A stretch of 64,000 nucleotides of DNA, from contig JABBOT010000038.1 of assembly GCA_016165875.1 (NCBI GenBank), positions 434,001 to 498,000 on the forward strand, in the 5' to 3' direction. The DNA comes from Acanthopleura granulata (taxonomy: Eukaryota > Mollusca > Polyplacophora > Chitonida > Chitonidae). A model generated the notes under the pieces. It was not told where the DNA came from. It ran no database searches and saw only the letters and a list, made by a program, of their open reading frames with translations. Position 1 is the first letter of the stretch. Each line of letters opens with the position of its first letter. Below are positions 1 to 12,231 of the stretch, piece after piece. The position numbers and the translations under genes are program-made.

Positions 1-43
1 GTTTATACACTCTGGACTTCCTGACACTGTAAGGGCTTTCTTT

Positions 44-3000
44 TCAGCCAAGGGTAATCAGGGTCAGCAACTCGTCCAGTCTTGGCATATCTACCATGTC
101 TACTGTAAATGACCTAAAATTTCACCCCTAAAATTGCATTTTGAGAGCCAAATAAATGGAATAAAATATTACTTTAGATCTGAAGCCCACATGTTTTCAG
201 TAGCGTATCAGCCTACTCTCCACACAAACCTCAAAACAGCTTCCTGCGATCAATAAAACTCTCAGTCAGGAAAAATAAGCAATTCTGTCATGGGCGATAT
301 TTTAGATTATTCAGGGTATGTCCATTACTTGCCAGGACGCCCTACCTTGTAGTCTTGGAGCCTTGGGCTTCTCAAGCTTTTTAAGGATCTCCAATGTGAC
401 TAGAACCTCTTCCCTCAGATCAGCATTCCCTTCTTTGTCATTCTCTACCGCCTGCAATGTAAATATTTAAACGAGGAGTATTACTTACTGAGCCTTTGGT
501 GATATATGGTGGTATGACTGGCCTCTCAATGTCATGCTCATGGTGGTCCTCATGACAGTTTCACTCTATTTGTTGGCTTTAAGACTTAGACGTGATTTTG
601 TACAGCATTTTGATCAGACCACAATACTGCTCACTTCCACAGAAAAGCAGAGATGTCTTGAGACATTTATAGTGCTCCATGCCTTTCAATCCCCACTCAG
701 CACTGACTAGGGATCCTCCATGGCCAAGGAGATTAGCGTGCCAGCATGGCGTATGACCTAGGTGCCTCTCACCAATGCGGTTGCTGAGAGTTCAAGTCCA
801 GCTCATGCTGGCTTCTTCTCCGGCCGTACATGGGAAGGTCCACCTGCAACCTACGGATGGTCATGGGTTTCCTTCGGGCTCTGCAGAGGTTTCCTCCCAT
901 CATACGGCTGGCTGCAGTCGTATAAGTGAAATGATCTTGAGTACGGCGCAAAACACCAATTGAAAAAATAAATCAGCACTTACTGTCTCAACAGTACTCC
1001 ACCTATACTTTATACACTACCTCTTACTTGGAAGGTGTATAAAGTGTAGATGTATAACTTTCAATGAGTGCACTTGCTTCTTATAATTATCATGTAAAAC
1101 AAGCACTGGAGGTGTGTGTTGTAGATATTTGTTAACACTCTTATCTTTCCATAACTAAAACCAATGAGGTTCAGACTCAAAACAATCACTCGACAGGGAC
1201 TTTGTCTCCCTGTTTGTGGGACTGTGTCTCCCTGGGGCCTTGGTACCATTCAAGTATCATTGTTAAAATCTTTGGTATGACCTGACTCGGGTTTGATCCC
1301 AGATCTCCTGACTACCGAGCCACCGAGGCAGTCAGCTGGTTACTACATGCAAGTTGTCAGAAGTCGTTGGTTTACACAAAGATGCAATGCACAAAACATC
1401 ACAATCAACATTTCATCACATTCTGTTAGAAGAAACTCCACATTTTGCCAGACTGAACACGTGTGCTCACCTTCAAAGCCGCAATGACATAGGGACAGGT
1501 TCTCAGCTTTAAACAACCCTTAGGCTGACATGCTAGGGTACGCAATGTCCTACAACAAATAGGAAAGATGCATAGATGTACTTTTCTTGTGGTTTCCCAG
1601 TGGTTCGTTTGTTGTTTGCTCCATGAAGTCTGACAGCCATGGTTAGCCATTCCAAGGCCCAATTCAAATATACTATCCTACTGTCAATAGAACTGGGGGC
1701 CTCCATGGCTCGCAGCACAATGACCCGAAGCCTCCCACCAATGCCGTCAATGTGAGTTCAAGGCCAGCTCATGCTGGCTTCCTCTCCGGCCGTACGTGGG
1801 AAGGTCAGCCAGCAACCTGCAGATGGTCATGGGTTTCCCCCAGGCTCTGCCCGGTTTACTCCCGCCATAATGCTGGCCGACGTCGTGTAAGTGAAATATC
1901 CTTGAGTACGGGGAAAAAACACCAATCAAATAAATAAAAAAATGTCAATAGAATTAAAAAGAGTAGATTGCAAGAAGTCTGTGGAATGTAAATTGACTAT
2001 TGGTTAACTGCTGGTAATGTACAGAAACCCTTTGTCCTAATCATGTGTCCAGCATACTTACATGGCTGCAAACCAGCCGGTCTCCCCATCTTCTGCCGTA
2101 AGCCTCTCGGTCAGCTGCTGAAGGACATGATCCATGTAGCAGTTGGCCAGAAGCCTGCTGTGTCCTTCCGTAGACGTGGCCAAACAGCTGACGGCAAAGC
2201 AGGCGTTCTTACTGACCCCTGTCTCCTGGCTGCAAAGCATCTTGGCCAGAGAGGATATCTGAAAACACAGGCAAAATGCACGAAGAGTTTACTTTTAAAA
2301 AAGATACTGAGCACAGTCGAGAAGAATCAAGACCATTTAGAAAGGAAGTCCTCGCTGTACATATGTATTAAACGGTGTCTTTACCATCTTTTCCGACTCT
2401 GGAAGAGCTAGAAGGCGCATCCTGCCCATGCTTGTGTCACAGATTCGACCCACGGCAAACGCTGCATTCATCCCACGGCCTAAACAACAAAAATAAAGAG
2501 CATGCAATGTAAAGGCCCTAAAATTTTGCCCAGGAAAGGGAATTTTTACAAGGAAATACATGTTTTAAAATTTTTACCTTTGGTGCTGAATGTAAGATTT
2601 TTCCCGTAGAAACATTAGTTTATTTTTGCTAGATCACTAGAACTCTTAAAATCTTGCAAGGGGCCTATGTGGCTTGGTCGTTTAGTGCGCTATCGCAGCA
2701 CAATAACCCAAAGAGTGAGTTCAAGTCAAGCACATGCTGGCTTCCTCTCCGGCCGCACATGGGAAGGTCTGCCAGCAACCTGCGGATGGAAAGGGTTTCC
2801 CCCGGGCCCTGCCCAGTTTCCTCCCATCATAATGCTGGCCGCAGTGGTATAAGTGAAATATTCTTGAGTATGGCGTAAAACACCAATCAAAGAAATAAAT
2901 AAATAAATAAAATTTTACAAACTGTACAACTTGGTGGAGTCGTGGTTGAGATTATACAGGTAGGTCATTTGGCTGTTAAGGATTATTGTAAATAAATAAT

Positions 3001-6000
3001 AGTTGCCAAAAACTTTCAACTCACGGTGCAAATATTATCTTTTATCATTTTTATCCCTTCCTTTGGCATTGTGTGCTTTCATGCACAATTATTCAAATGG
3101 TATATACATTATAATTAACTAAATAAAAGGATAGTTCTTTAGATGCTTCATCCACCCCCACAGACTGGGCTAGTTTCATCAGAATAAGGTGTCTCCACCT
3201 GTATAAACCGATGTCATCACTGTCAATTAACTCCTACACATACCTACTTCATCCACCCCCACAGACTGGGCTAGTTTCATCAGAATAAGGTGTCTCCACC
3301 TGTATAAACCGATGTCATCACTGTCAATTAACTCCAACACATACCTACTTCATCCACCCCCACAGACTGGGCTAGTTTCATCAGAATAAGGTGTCTCCAC
3401 CTGTCTAAACCGATGTCATCACTGTCAATTCACTCCAACACATACCTACTTCATCCACCCCCACAGACTGGGCTAGTTTCATCAGAATAAGGTGTCTCCA
3501 CCTGTCTAAACCGATGTCATCACTGTCAATTACTCCTACACATACCTACTTCATCCACCCCCACAGACTGGGCTAGTTTCATCAGAATAAGGTGTCTCCA
3601 CCTGTCTAAACCGATGTCATCACTGTCAATTCACTCCAACACATACCTACTTCATCCACCCCCACAGACTGGGCTACTTTCATCAGAATAAGGTGTCTCC
3701 ACCTGTCTAAACCGATGTCATCACTGTCAATTAACTCCAACACATACCTACTTCATCCACCCCCACAGACTGGGCTGGTTTCATCAGAATAAGGTGTCTC
3801 CACCTGTCTAAACCGATGTCATGACTGTCAATTAACTCCTACACATACCTGCTTCATCAATTCCGAGAGAGAGAGATAGTTTCGTCAGCACGGCCTGCCA
3901 GTTCTCGTGGTTCAGAATATGGGAGCAACCGCCTTCTGATATACTCAACCTGGGGAAGTAAATGTCACAATCTCAGGAAACCTGTTTAGCATCCATCCCT
4001 GCACACACCAATCCACAGCTTGATGAAAACCTGTAAAAACTGGCTCTGCAAACAAGGAAGAGACTATGCGATTAAATTTTTACTTATTTCTTCTGTTGGA
4101 TGCAGCACTCAGGAATTTTTCACTACTGGTCAACCTGGTAGCAGTGCAGTTTGGTGAGTGCAGGAGTTAATAATGGACATGCGAGGCAAGGAGTAACACG
4201 GCCTGTTACTGGGCGCACCTGGCCAACACAAGGGCAGCATTACTGGCAGTCCACAGGTTGGGGTTGTGCAGTAGACTAGCTATCCTGTCAATCATCTCAT
4301 CCAGACAGCTCTCAGATAAAATCCACTCCCTCCCTTCATGGCTCTCTGCCTGAAATCACAGATACGCACTGTTATACATGTATACCATGTACTACATATT
4401 CACAGGTGAGCATCTAATTTACACAATCAATAGAAATGAGGGAGGGGGTCTCCAAGGCCATGGAGGTTAACATGCTAGTGAAGCATTATGACCTAGTTGC
4501 CTCTCACCAATGAGATCACTGTGAGGTCAAGTCCAGCTCATGCTGGCTTCCACTCAAGTCGAACATGGGAAGGTCTGCCAGCAACCTCCGAATGGCCTGC
4601 TGGCCCAGGGTTCGTTGCGGTTGCCTCCTACCATAATGCTAGACACTGAGGTACAGCTGAAATAATCTTAAGTACAGGATAAAACACTGATCAAATAAAT
4701 ACACAAATATACAAGCAATGTACCTCACTAGTGAGCCTCTCAGCTACAAAAGCAATGAACCTCACAAGTGAACCTCTCAGCTATACAAGCAATGTATCTA
4801 ACAGGTAAGCCTCTCAGATATACAAGCAATGTACCTCACAAGTGAGCCTCTCAGCTATACAAGCAATGTGCCTCACAGGTGAGCCTCTCAGCTATACAAG
4901 CAATGTATCTAACAGGTGAGCCTCTCAGATATACACGCAATGCACCTCACAAGTGAGCTTCTCAGCTAAACAAATGCCTTACATGTGAACCTCCCAGCTA
5001 TACAAGCAATTTTCAGCTTTACCTGACAGGTGAAACTCTCAGTTATAGGAGCAATGTACCTCACAGGTGAGCCTCTTATCTTTACAAGCAATGCACCTCA
5101 CAAGTGAACCTCTCAGCTATACAGGTAATGTGCCTTACATGTGAACCTCCCAGCTATACAAGCAATGTACCTCAAAGGTAAACAACTCACCTGTAAAATC
5201 AACTCACTTGTCAGACTCTCAGTTGTACAAGCAATGTATCTCACAGGTAAATCTCTCAACTATACAGGTAATGTACACCACAATTGAACCTCTCAGTTAT
5301 ACAAGCAATGTACCTCACAGGTGAACCTCTCAGCTATACAAGAAATGAACCTCACAGGTGAACCTCTCGACTCTACAAGCATTGTACCTCTTTGGTGAAC
5401 CTCTCAGCTATACAAGCAATGTGCCTCACAGGTGAGCCTCTCAGCTATACAAGCAATGTACATCACAGGTGAACCTCTTAGCTATACAAGCAAAGTACCT
5501 CACAGGTAAGCCTCTGAGCTATACAAGGAATGGGCCTCACAGATGAGTTTCTCAGTTATACAAGCAATGTACCTCACATGTGAGCCTCAGCTATATAAGG
5601 AATATACCTCACAAGTAAGCCTCTCAGTTGTACAAGCACTGTACCTCATAGGTGAGCCTCTCAGTTGTACAAGCAATGTACCTCACATGTGAGCCCATCA
5701 GTTGTACAAACAATGTACCTCACAGATGAGCCTCTCAGTTGTACAAGCAATATACCTCATAGGTGAGCCTCTCAGTTATATAAGGAATATACCTCACAGG
5801 TAAGCCTCTCAGTTGTACAAGCACTGTACCTCATAGGTGAGCCTCTCAGTTGCACAAGCAATGTACCTCACATGTGAGCCTATCAGTTGTACAAGCAATG
5901 TACCTCACAGGTGAGCCTCTCAGTTGTACAAGCAATGTACCTCACAGGTGAGCCTCTCAGTTGTACAAGCAATTTACCTCACAGATGAGTATCTCAGCTA

Positions 6001-7695
6001 TACAAGCAATGTACCTCACAGGTGAGCCTCTCAGCTATACTAGCAATGTACCTCACAGGTGAATCTGTCAGCTATACAAGCAATGTATCTCACAGGTAAG
6101 CCTCTAAGCTATACAAGCACTGTACCTCACCGGTGAACCTCTCAGTTATACAAGCACTGTGCCTCACAGGTAAACCTCTCAGCTGTACAAGCACTGTACC
6201 TCACAAGCGAACGTCAACGACGTATTAAACAGTAGCAACAAGAATTATTCAACCACAAGAAGCCTTCAGCAACTTTCTTTTTTTCTTCTTGACACCACGT
6301 ATCTAAAAATGTCCAGATCAAAACTACAGTATATAATATATTTTTAGCCTAATTTCCTTAATAAGGAATTTCCCATCAATACGCTCTGTCCTACCAACGT
6401 TCCCAGGGTGCCTGCTGCATTCATCACACTCTCTGCGTCATTGAACGCCAGCATTCGCGTCAGGTTATGGAGCATCTGCTTGCCCTCCTCATTGCGAGCT
6501 TTAGCAAGGGAGAGTACTCTGAAACACCCCAGTTCAGATTCTGCCAGGGAGCCAATGATGTATGCAGCATTGCCGGCAACTCTGAAAAGACATTCATACA
6601 TAATCATGATGACACAGAGTTATGAGCAGTTATCAATATATATGTGCCAGTAAAGTACTGTCTGCAGGATTCATATTTATTTACTGGAGTCAGTGGCTTT
6701 CATAAACATCCATGTGAGGCCACCTGAACTGTAAAACTTTCACTGAAGGTGACTTGTGTTCCACCAATATTTGCAGGTCTGTACTTCACTTACAGCAAAG
6801 ATGAATAGTAATTTACCAAAGATCGATGGTTTACACCAGACACCCCAATTTCCCTCATCAACAATACTGACCGTACAAGTAGAACAGTCTTGAACACAGT
6901 GTTCAATTATAATAAAAGAAATGCACGTATAAACTGTTGCAGTTAACATGTGCAGAGATTGATCAGTGCAAACCCAGTCAAATTTTAACTACTAGTTTAA
7001 TACCTCAAACAATTGCATTTTCCACACGTTTGCATTTTTACCACTAATAATCTGTAATAAAAGTTCGCAAAAGTTGTACAGAGGGTCGTTTTATAGCTTT
7101 CTAAAACTTCAGCAACACATTAACACTATAAACAGTACACATTTGAGTCTAACAACGCCAACCCCCAACACACATAATACATCTGAAATTTATGTACAAC
7201 ATATACAAGTACGTTGCCCTACACTGTCCAACTCTTGCATTTCATTTTAACCACTGTATCACAAGCTTCCAGTTTTTATTTTGCACATGCAGTGGTAGTC
7301 AGGAGGTTTATCTGCACATGCTGGCTATGGGAGCATAGACTCATGACCACAACATCGAGACAGCTAGACTAGTTACATAACACACAGACTCAACAACACA
7401 ACATGGACGGAACATATGATAATATACACCCGCTGTGCGGCGGTTGCATTTTATTTGAGGACATACTTTAATTTCAAGGCACACTGTTTTGGACAAACCT
7501 GGAGTTGCCATTGGCTACGAGTTTGACAAGTCCCCAGAGAAAGTCTTCCGATCCGGAGTGGCTGAGGAAAGTGTTGACAGCTTGATCTTTGTCCGTGTGC
7601 AAATCGTCGACGAGTCGTTCTAATGCCGAGTGTGACCGCTTGTCACCATTCATCAACGCCGACAAGTAGTCACTTCCTCCCCAGTTACTACTCAT
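44..7695 (-). CDS. Nine-exon gene for an ARM-repeat-like helical protein
   Basis: Exons read on the minus strand are 7695-7499, 6581-6395, 4349-4219, 3949-3849, 2479-2385, 2258-2062, 1549-1471, 451-346 and 102-44. Each junction has AG and GT, and the phases (2,0,2,1,0,2,0,1) agree throughout, giving about 383 residues from ATG (MSSNWGGSDY) to a TGA. The protein is rich in repeated helical stretches such as AGNAAYIIGSLAE, NLWTASNAALVLA, GMNAAFAVGRIC and VSKNACFAVSCLA, the alternating small/large pattern of armadillo repeats. ARM proteins are usually binding scaffolds; no catalytic motif is seen. I do not recognise the orthologue. No signal peptide or membrane segment is evident, so it is probably cytoplasmic or nuclear. 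The last exon is short and its acceptor is the least certain part. Introns carry SINEs and two minisatellites. Confidence 0.8.
712..980 (+). mobile_element. tRNA-derived SINE, family 1, in last part of the ARM-like gene
   Basis: A near full-length copy. It has the family's tRNA-like head (box-B-like GAGTTCAAGTCCAG), a conserved body (CTGGCTTC...CGGCCGTACATGGGAAGGTC) and the tail ATAAGTGAAAT...TTGAGTACGGCGCAAAACACCAAT followed by an A/T-rich end. It lies within the intron between exons 7 and 8. Confidence 0.85.
1236..1340 (-). mobile_element. Fragment of a second tRNA-derived SINE family
   Basis: On the minus strand the fragment reads a box-A-like CTCGGTAGTCAGG, then GGGATCAAACCCGAG (box-B-like), then GTCATACCAAAGATTTTAA. 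The same order and the GTCATACCAAAGACTTTAA block occur in the longer copy at 45130-45435, so the two belong together. Confidence 0.65.
1697..1942 (+). mobile_element. SINE family 1 copy
   Basis: The copy lacks part of the tRNA-like box A region but keeps the body from GTGAGTTCAAGGCCAGCTC to the AACACCAATCAAATAAATAAA tail. It lies in the intron between exons 6 and 7 of the ARM-like gene. Confidence 0.85.
2659..2915 (+). mobile_element. SINE family 1 copy with (AAAT)n tail
   Basis: A near full-length copy with body CTGGCTTCCTCTCCGGCCG, then CCTGCGGATGG, and an AAATAAATAAATAAATAA end. It lies between exons 4 and 5 of the ARM-like gene, beyond the 101-bp array. Confidence 0.85.
3144..3848 (-). 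repeat. Seven 101-bp tandem units related to exon 4 of the ARM-like gene
   Basis: Seven nearly identical units of about 101 bp lie in the intron directly after exon 4 (3949-3849). On the minus strand each unit holds an open segment ending GTGGATGAAGTAG followed by GTATGT, matching the exon 4 end (ATTGATGAAGCAG, then GTATGT) and the first intron bases. The array therefore probably grew from the 3' part of exon 4 with its splice donor. A candidate acceptor (TTAATTGACAG) sits at the other end of each segment. The unit nearest 3144 has lost the GT. Units differ by a few bases, mostly amino-acid changes, and none creates a stop. Confidence 0.85.
4443..4712 (+). mobile_element. SINE family 1 copy, diverged
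   Basis: A diverged copy running from CCAAGGCCATGGAGGTTAAC to AAACACTGATCAAATAAATA. Its tail abuts the 37-bp minisatellite, so the array may have started next to the SINE end. It is in the intron between exons 2 and 3 of the ARM-like gene. Confidence 0.75.
4712..6212. repeat. Minisatellite of about forty 37-bp units in intron 2
   Basis: The unit on the plus strand is about 37 bp: GTGAGCCTCTCAG, then TTGTACAAGCAATGTACCTCACAG with variants. Divergence among copies is moderate, with scattered insertions and deletions, so the array is not very recent. It fills most of the intron between exons 2 and 3 of the ARM-like gene. Each unit boundary reads CAGGTGAGC on the plus strand, a good match to a splice-donor consensus on the antisense strand. 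Confidence 0.9.
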
Positions 7696-7920
7696 CCTCT
7701 GTTCCTTGCCTCACAGTTCGTCTCTTAATTTCATTCAGGACACCGCTTTCCATGTCTTATCTGTCTTCACCAAAATAGTTCACTTTCATTTTTGTCTGGA
7801 CTGTCTTGTTGACAAGCCCGGACACAGCTTCCGTTTCTAACGCCGCCTTGGGTTGTCATTCCGATCTCGGCCGAGTGCGCGCGAGAAAACACGATAAAAC
7901 TCGAGGTCCAATATGTCAGC
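7696..7920 (-). promoter_or_regulatory. Probable 5' region of the ARM-like gene
   Basis: The stretch just upstream of the minus-strand start codon is richer in CpG than its surroundings (for example CGGCCGAGTGCGCGCGAG near 7869). I infer that it holds the first untranslated bases and core promoter. No TATA box is obvious at a fixed distance, and the transcription start cannot be placed from sequence alone. Confidence 0.35.
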
Positions 7921-8854
7921 CCCCAGACCCAGCATGTTCGCCAGAGCTCAGTGTTCACTGTTCTCCGGGAGCCTGGGTTAAATGGTGTGTTTGTTCTAGA
8001 GAACATTTCTCAAGCCAGTAACAACTTCATTAATTAAATTTAACGTTGGATTTTTTTTTTCACACAGTATCTGATATTTACCTGTGTCAAACGTTTAATC
8101 CCGAACTGAAAATCCAGTAGGTACATCCTTTCCTCAAGGCACTTACCGGAGGCAAGTTTGCTTTCAGACCACCCTAAAACGGTAGCACACTTCGATTTCT
8201 CGCTCGAATTGAAAACAACGGGACTTTTATAACCTCCCTTTCAAACATAAATCTATTCCTGAGAAGAAGTATCCAACGAGACATTCCCTTCCCTCTCGTA
8301 AACAAAATCGACTCATGCTGTTGTGGCGAGTCTGGGTTACTCAAATTCGGGATCAAACCTGAAACCGTAGGGCGAAAACGGAAAACGGACTAACTATGCA
8401 GCTACGTGGATTGTGCATCGTATTTCTCACGAGGATTAACAAGAAAATATTGTCATCGTCGATCTTTACAAAGACGACAATGGTTTCCTGTTTCACCGCA
8501 TTTACGGCAAGAGGGATAGTTTCCATTTTTATATTAATAGTCATTCAACCGGATTTCAGTGATAACAATTGACCATCTTCTGCATTTGCCAGACTGATCA
8601 CAGTGTTGTCGCTGCGTGCTCTGGATTTACTCTCTGTGCTGCTGTCTGTAAAATTAAGATTTTAACCAGGGTGTACGCGTACACGTGTAATGGAAGGCCT
8701 GCCTACCATAAAGATCTTTGAATGGCATTTAGAAACTGGGAAAGGCATAACACAGCAAGTTTTGATAATGATGTTAGTTGCTTCCCTACAATAAACAGAA
8801 GTTGAACATTTATTAGAATTTAGGATATTTCACCACTGTAACTATGTGCGGCGG

Positions 8855-9570
8855 GTGCGGCCACGTGGTCTCGAGTCGCGCCATTTAAAAACCACGCCGC
8901 ACGAGAACGCGAGAATGCGAGATAGGGAAAAATCGCTCGAGGTTAATAAGCCAAATAGCTGTTTCGACTGCGCATGACCGGAATTCCTTCGCTGGTGGAT
9001 AAACAGCCCCTCGTGACTGTGTTAAAAACATTGTAACCGTAGGCAGTCACACACAATTCAGTCCATGTGCATTATATGTGTCTGTTTGACACTTGAGACT
9101 ATACATGGGCTCTACGACTCTTTCAAGTGGAATACTCATTAAAACGTACAGAAAAAATTTGAACTGACCTCTGTACTGGGCTGTCGCCGAAGCCGCTAAC
9201 GTTAAAAGAATGGCGCGAATGACATTGTGCTTTTCTTTTTCTACCGTATGGCGCGTTCTGCTCATGCGGAATTATGCACAACGCAAAACCGCTATCTGGA
9301 TTATACAGCTACGCCCCTAGTCCCGCGTTCTCAAAAGCTCGGGCTGCGTGTTTTTTTTCAAACGCGCTGCTCAAGAACTCGAAAACTCGAGATAAGGGGA
9401 ATCCGCGCGAGATTAGATGAGCACTAATCTAGCAAGATTTTGTCAAATTCCGCGAGATCAGCGCTATTCTTGTGTACTCCAGCGCCCGGTTTGAAAAAAT
9501 CTTGCGAGATTAGCGCTGATCTTGCGTTGTCTATTTTTAAAAAGCACGAGACTCGAGAACTCGAGTGGCC
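8855..9570. repeat. Cluster of CGAGA / CTCGAG / GCGAGAT motifs
   Basis: Short related words recur on both strands: GTCTCGAGTCGCG, CACGAGAACGCGAGAATGCGAGAT, AACTCGAAAACTCGAG, GCGCGAGATTAG, CCGCGAGATCAGCGCT, TTGCGAGATTAGCGCTGATCTTGCG and GACTCGAGAACTCGAG. Some pairs are inverted copies of each other (GCGAGATCAGCGCT against AGCGCTGATCTTGC). The role is unknown; a binding-site cluster or the remains of an inverted-repeat transposon are both possible. Confidence 0.5.
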
Positions 9571-11384
9571 CATTCGCTTTTATACTGTAACACACCAATT
9601 TCATGAAAACCATATGTCCCCATTTAAATAACATTGACAAAATTATCTTCGTGCAAATTTCATGAATAAAGTCAACTGTTAGAATATTACCGTAACGATA
9701 CTGCTGGAAACTACACTGGCTCGGAAGCGTTATGAAGTGGAGGAGAGTTTATGACACAGATCGCTTGTGTTATCAGCGGTTGTTTCGAAGAGATGGGAAC
9801 GATCCTCTGTGTTTAAATAAAGCTTGAAATGGATGCAACACATATGTTTTTGGACAAATTCCAGAGTTTAAAGCGGACGAAATATGGCGTTCCACGTCGA
9901 AACTTGTTCACGTTTTTGTTGAGACGCTGACAAATGGACTTCAAGCTAACTTCTTATATTAATCAGAATTCCTTTTCCCCACACAGTACAACTCAAGAAT
10001 AGCTTGTCATACTGTTCAGTGGAACAATCTGCCTGCCTCCATTCAATCTGCCTCCTCAGTTAAATCGTTTTAAAATTTGCACCAAAAATGGCAGAAAGTG
10101 CCAAACACATAGTAAAATCTTGTACATTTGTATGTATGTGTACATATGTATAACTTTGAGCTAATTAATGCTTCGTGTGTTTTTTTTTAACCATAATTTA
10201 TACCTGTGACTGCCGAGTGATTGTGTGCGTGAATGCAGGGCCTCAGGGAATGTCAATACTCTCATACTGACTGAGTTTGTTACCCTCTGAAAATGTAGAT
10301 ATTATTATTATTAGATCTGACTGCTATGATTTTATTGCTGATGGAACGTTTCTTTGGCAAGGGATAGCTGTACAAGTTAAAGTGCCACTGTGGTCAGAAT
10401 AAAAAAATACGTGGAAACAGTAAATTTATATGAAAGAAATCATACGGAACAAAGCCAACACCATGGTTCAAAAGGATTTTCGATGGATAACACTATTTAA
10501 CCTATATAACTCAAGATCCCTTAAAAAACAAAATCTTCGGATATGTCAGTAAAATTTTCTTAATGTGACTTGATAATATTCTTTATATAACGTCGAATCA
10601 GATAGGTGTGACGTCGAGTGAGCAATTATACAAGGATGACGTCAAAAGCGTTTCAAAGGACAGCGTCATTTGTGGATACACGTCTGTCTTTAGTGAGGTC
10701 ATGTGTTCGTGTGTGACGTCACATCAGGCAAAGTGAAAAGGAAAAAGTGAAAAGATTCTCTGACGAATCTCTTTTAATACAGTGCGTTTTTTACAATTCA
10801 GGAAAGCTTTGCACCTTGTGTTTAAGACAAAGGTGTTTTCACACAGTAGTTCTTTAAATAGGTGGGGCATCGTTGAATACGTTTTTTTTGGAATTATAAT
10901 TGCCTGTTCTGCTCTTCAGTTAACCTGTGTTTCTCAGTAAAACGTAGACGTGGTATGGGTTATTTCTCTTTTATACCTTAAAAGGTAGCGATCGATCGTC
11001 GATGGATTTCTGAGTGTACAAAATTGTAACAAAATGTTTTGAATTTGTAGATAACTGTATGAAGCAAATAGGATATAGTATTTAATTACATACGTTATAA
11101 ATATCTTAAGTCGTTATTCTGATGGACACTGAAGAGAGAAAGTGCCGCCATGTTGAATTTAATATCACCCGCGTTTCACAGCTGTCAACACTTTAATTAA
11201 TATGAAACCCTATCACCCGCTTTATTAACCAACCAAACTGCAGCTTTGGCAGAAAATTTCGCTTGTGGGGTACTTATGTGAATTATCCCTAGTTATTTAG
11301 CTATGTACCGATTGAACCTGAGTAGTGAAAGACATGGCCTTGACCACCTGTTGGTTGTTCTTATGGGGATTGCGGTGCAGCACT

Positions 11385-11427
11385 GCGCTACATAATAAGG
11401 AAGGGGTCCTTCCCTTTATGTAGTGCG
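11385..11427. repeat. Imperfect 20-bp hairpin
   Basis: GCGCTACATAATAAGGAAGG is followed after three bases by CCTTCCCTTTATGTAGTGCG, which is its near-complete inverse. Related words (GCGGTGTAGCATCGCGGTACTTAATAAG) follow at once, so the hairpin is part of a small repeated block. It may be an internal part of a MITE. Confidence 0.55.
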
Positions 11428-12231
11428 GTGTAGCATCGCGGTACTTAATAAGCAATAGTTTGTTCTTTTTATGTAATATGGTGCAGTGTTGAATGTTCTG
11501 GAAGAGAAGGATGTTGGCATTAAGGTGTGGAAAGGTCTGAAAAAAAAAGAAAAAAAAACTTCTTAAGCAATGGCGGTAGAATTCATTGAGTGCCGTTTGA
11601 GTTGTACGTGTTGCTGCTACAAAATAAGGACGGTAACACATGTATACATGATGGTACACTCCATTGTACATAAGAAAAATTGGACAATCCCCTGCTGGGC
11701 TGGTGTGGTGTATGTATGCATGTACATCTATGTAGAGTCCAGCTTGCAGTTATGAATGAACGGAATGAATGGCGGCGGCTTGTGTCTGAGCTTTCCATGC
11801 GACGTCATGGTGCGTGAGGTCTAAAGTGGGGAATCCCTTCCTGACCTCCCGACCTCCTGTGATGTATGTGTGAAGACTGTGGGGGGTTCTGGAAAAAACG
11901 GCTGTTGGTTCGTGGTGAGAATAATAGAAAATGATCTAGAATAGTCGATATAGGCATATAAGAGTCTATGTTTGTGGGTAATGAGCCATTTTTGCTGCTA
12001 AGCCGAGCATACACGCGTTGGAAGAGTAGGCTTTACACTTGTGCTACATGGACAGCTGGTTATAGCAGAGGTACAAACCTAGAATGGGATTCGTATGTGA
12101 CACAAACACAGCATAAATAAGAAAAACGCTGCTGCTCATATGAGAAACATTCTTCCGACAGCATTAGGGTGACCATGGGTACGTTAGGTGGTTGATTGTT
12201 TTGGAGGTTGGTTAGTCGGTCAGTCGAGTCA

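Larger units (their letters stand above)
7921..12059. other. Intergenic stretch without a recognisable gene
   Basis: No coding region with splice support or family resemblance was found on either strand. The notable contents are the CGAGA/CTCGAG-rich part at 8855-9570, and the hairpin and repeated GCGGTGCAGCA-like blocks near 11360-11490. The rest is AT-rich with short homopolymers. Confidence 0.5.
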
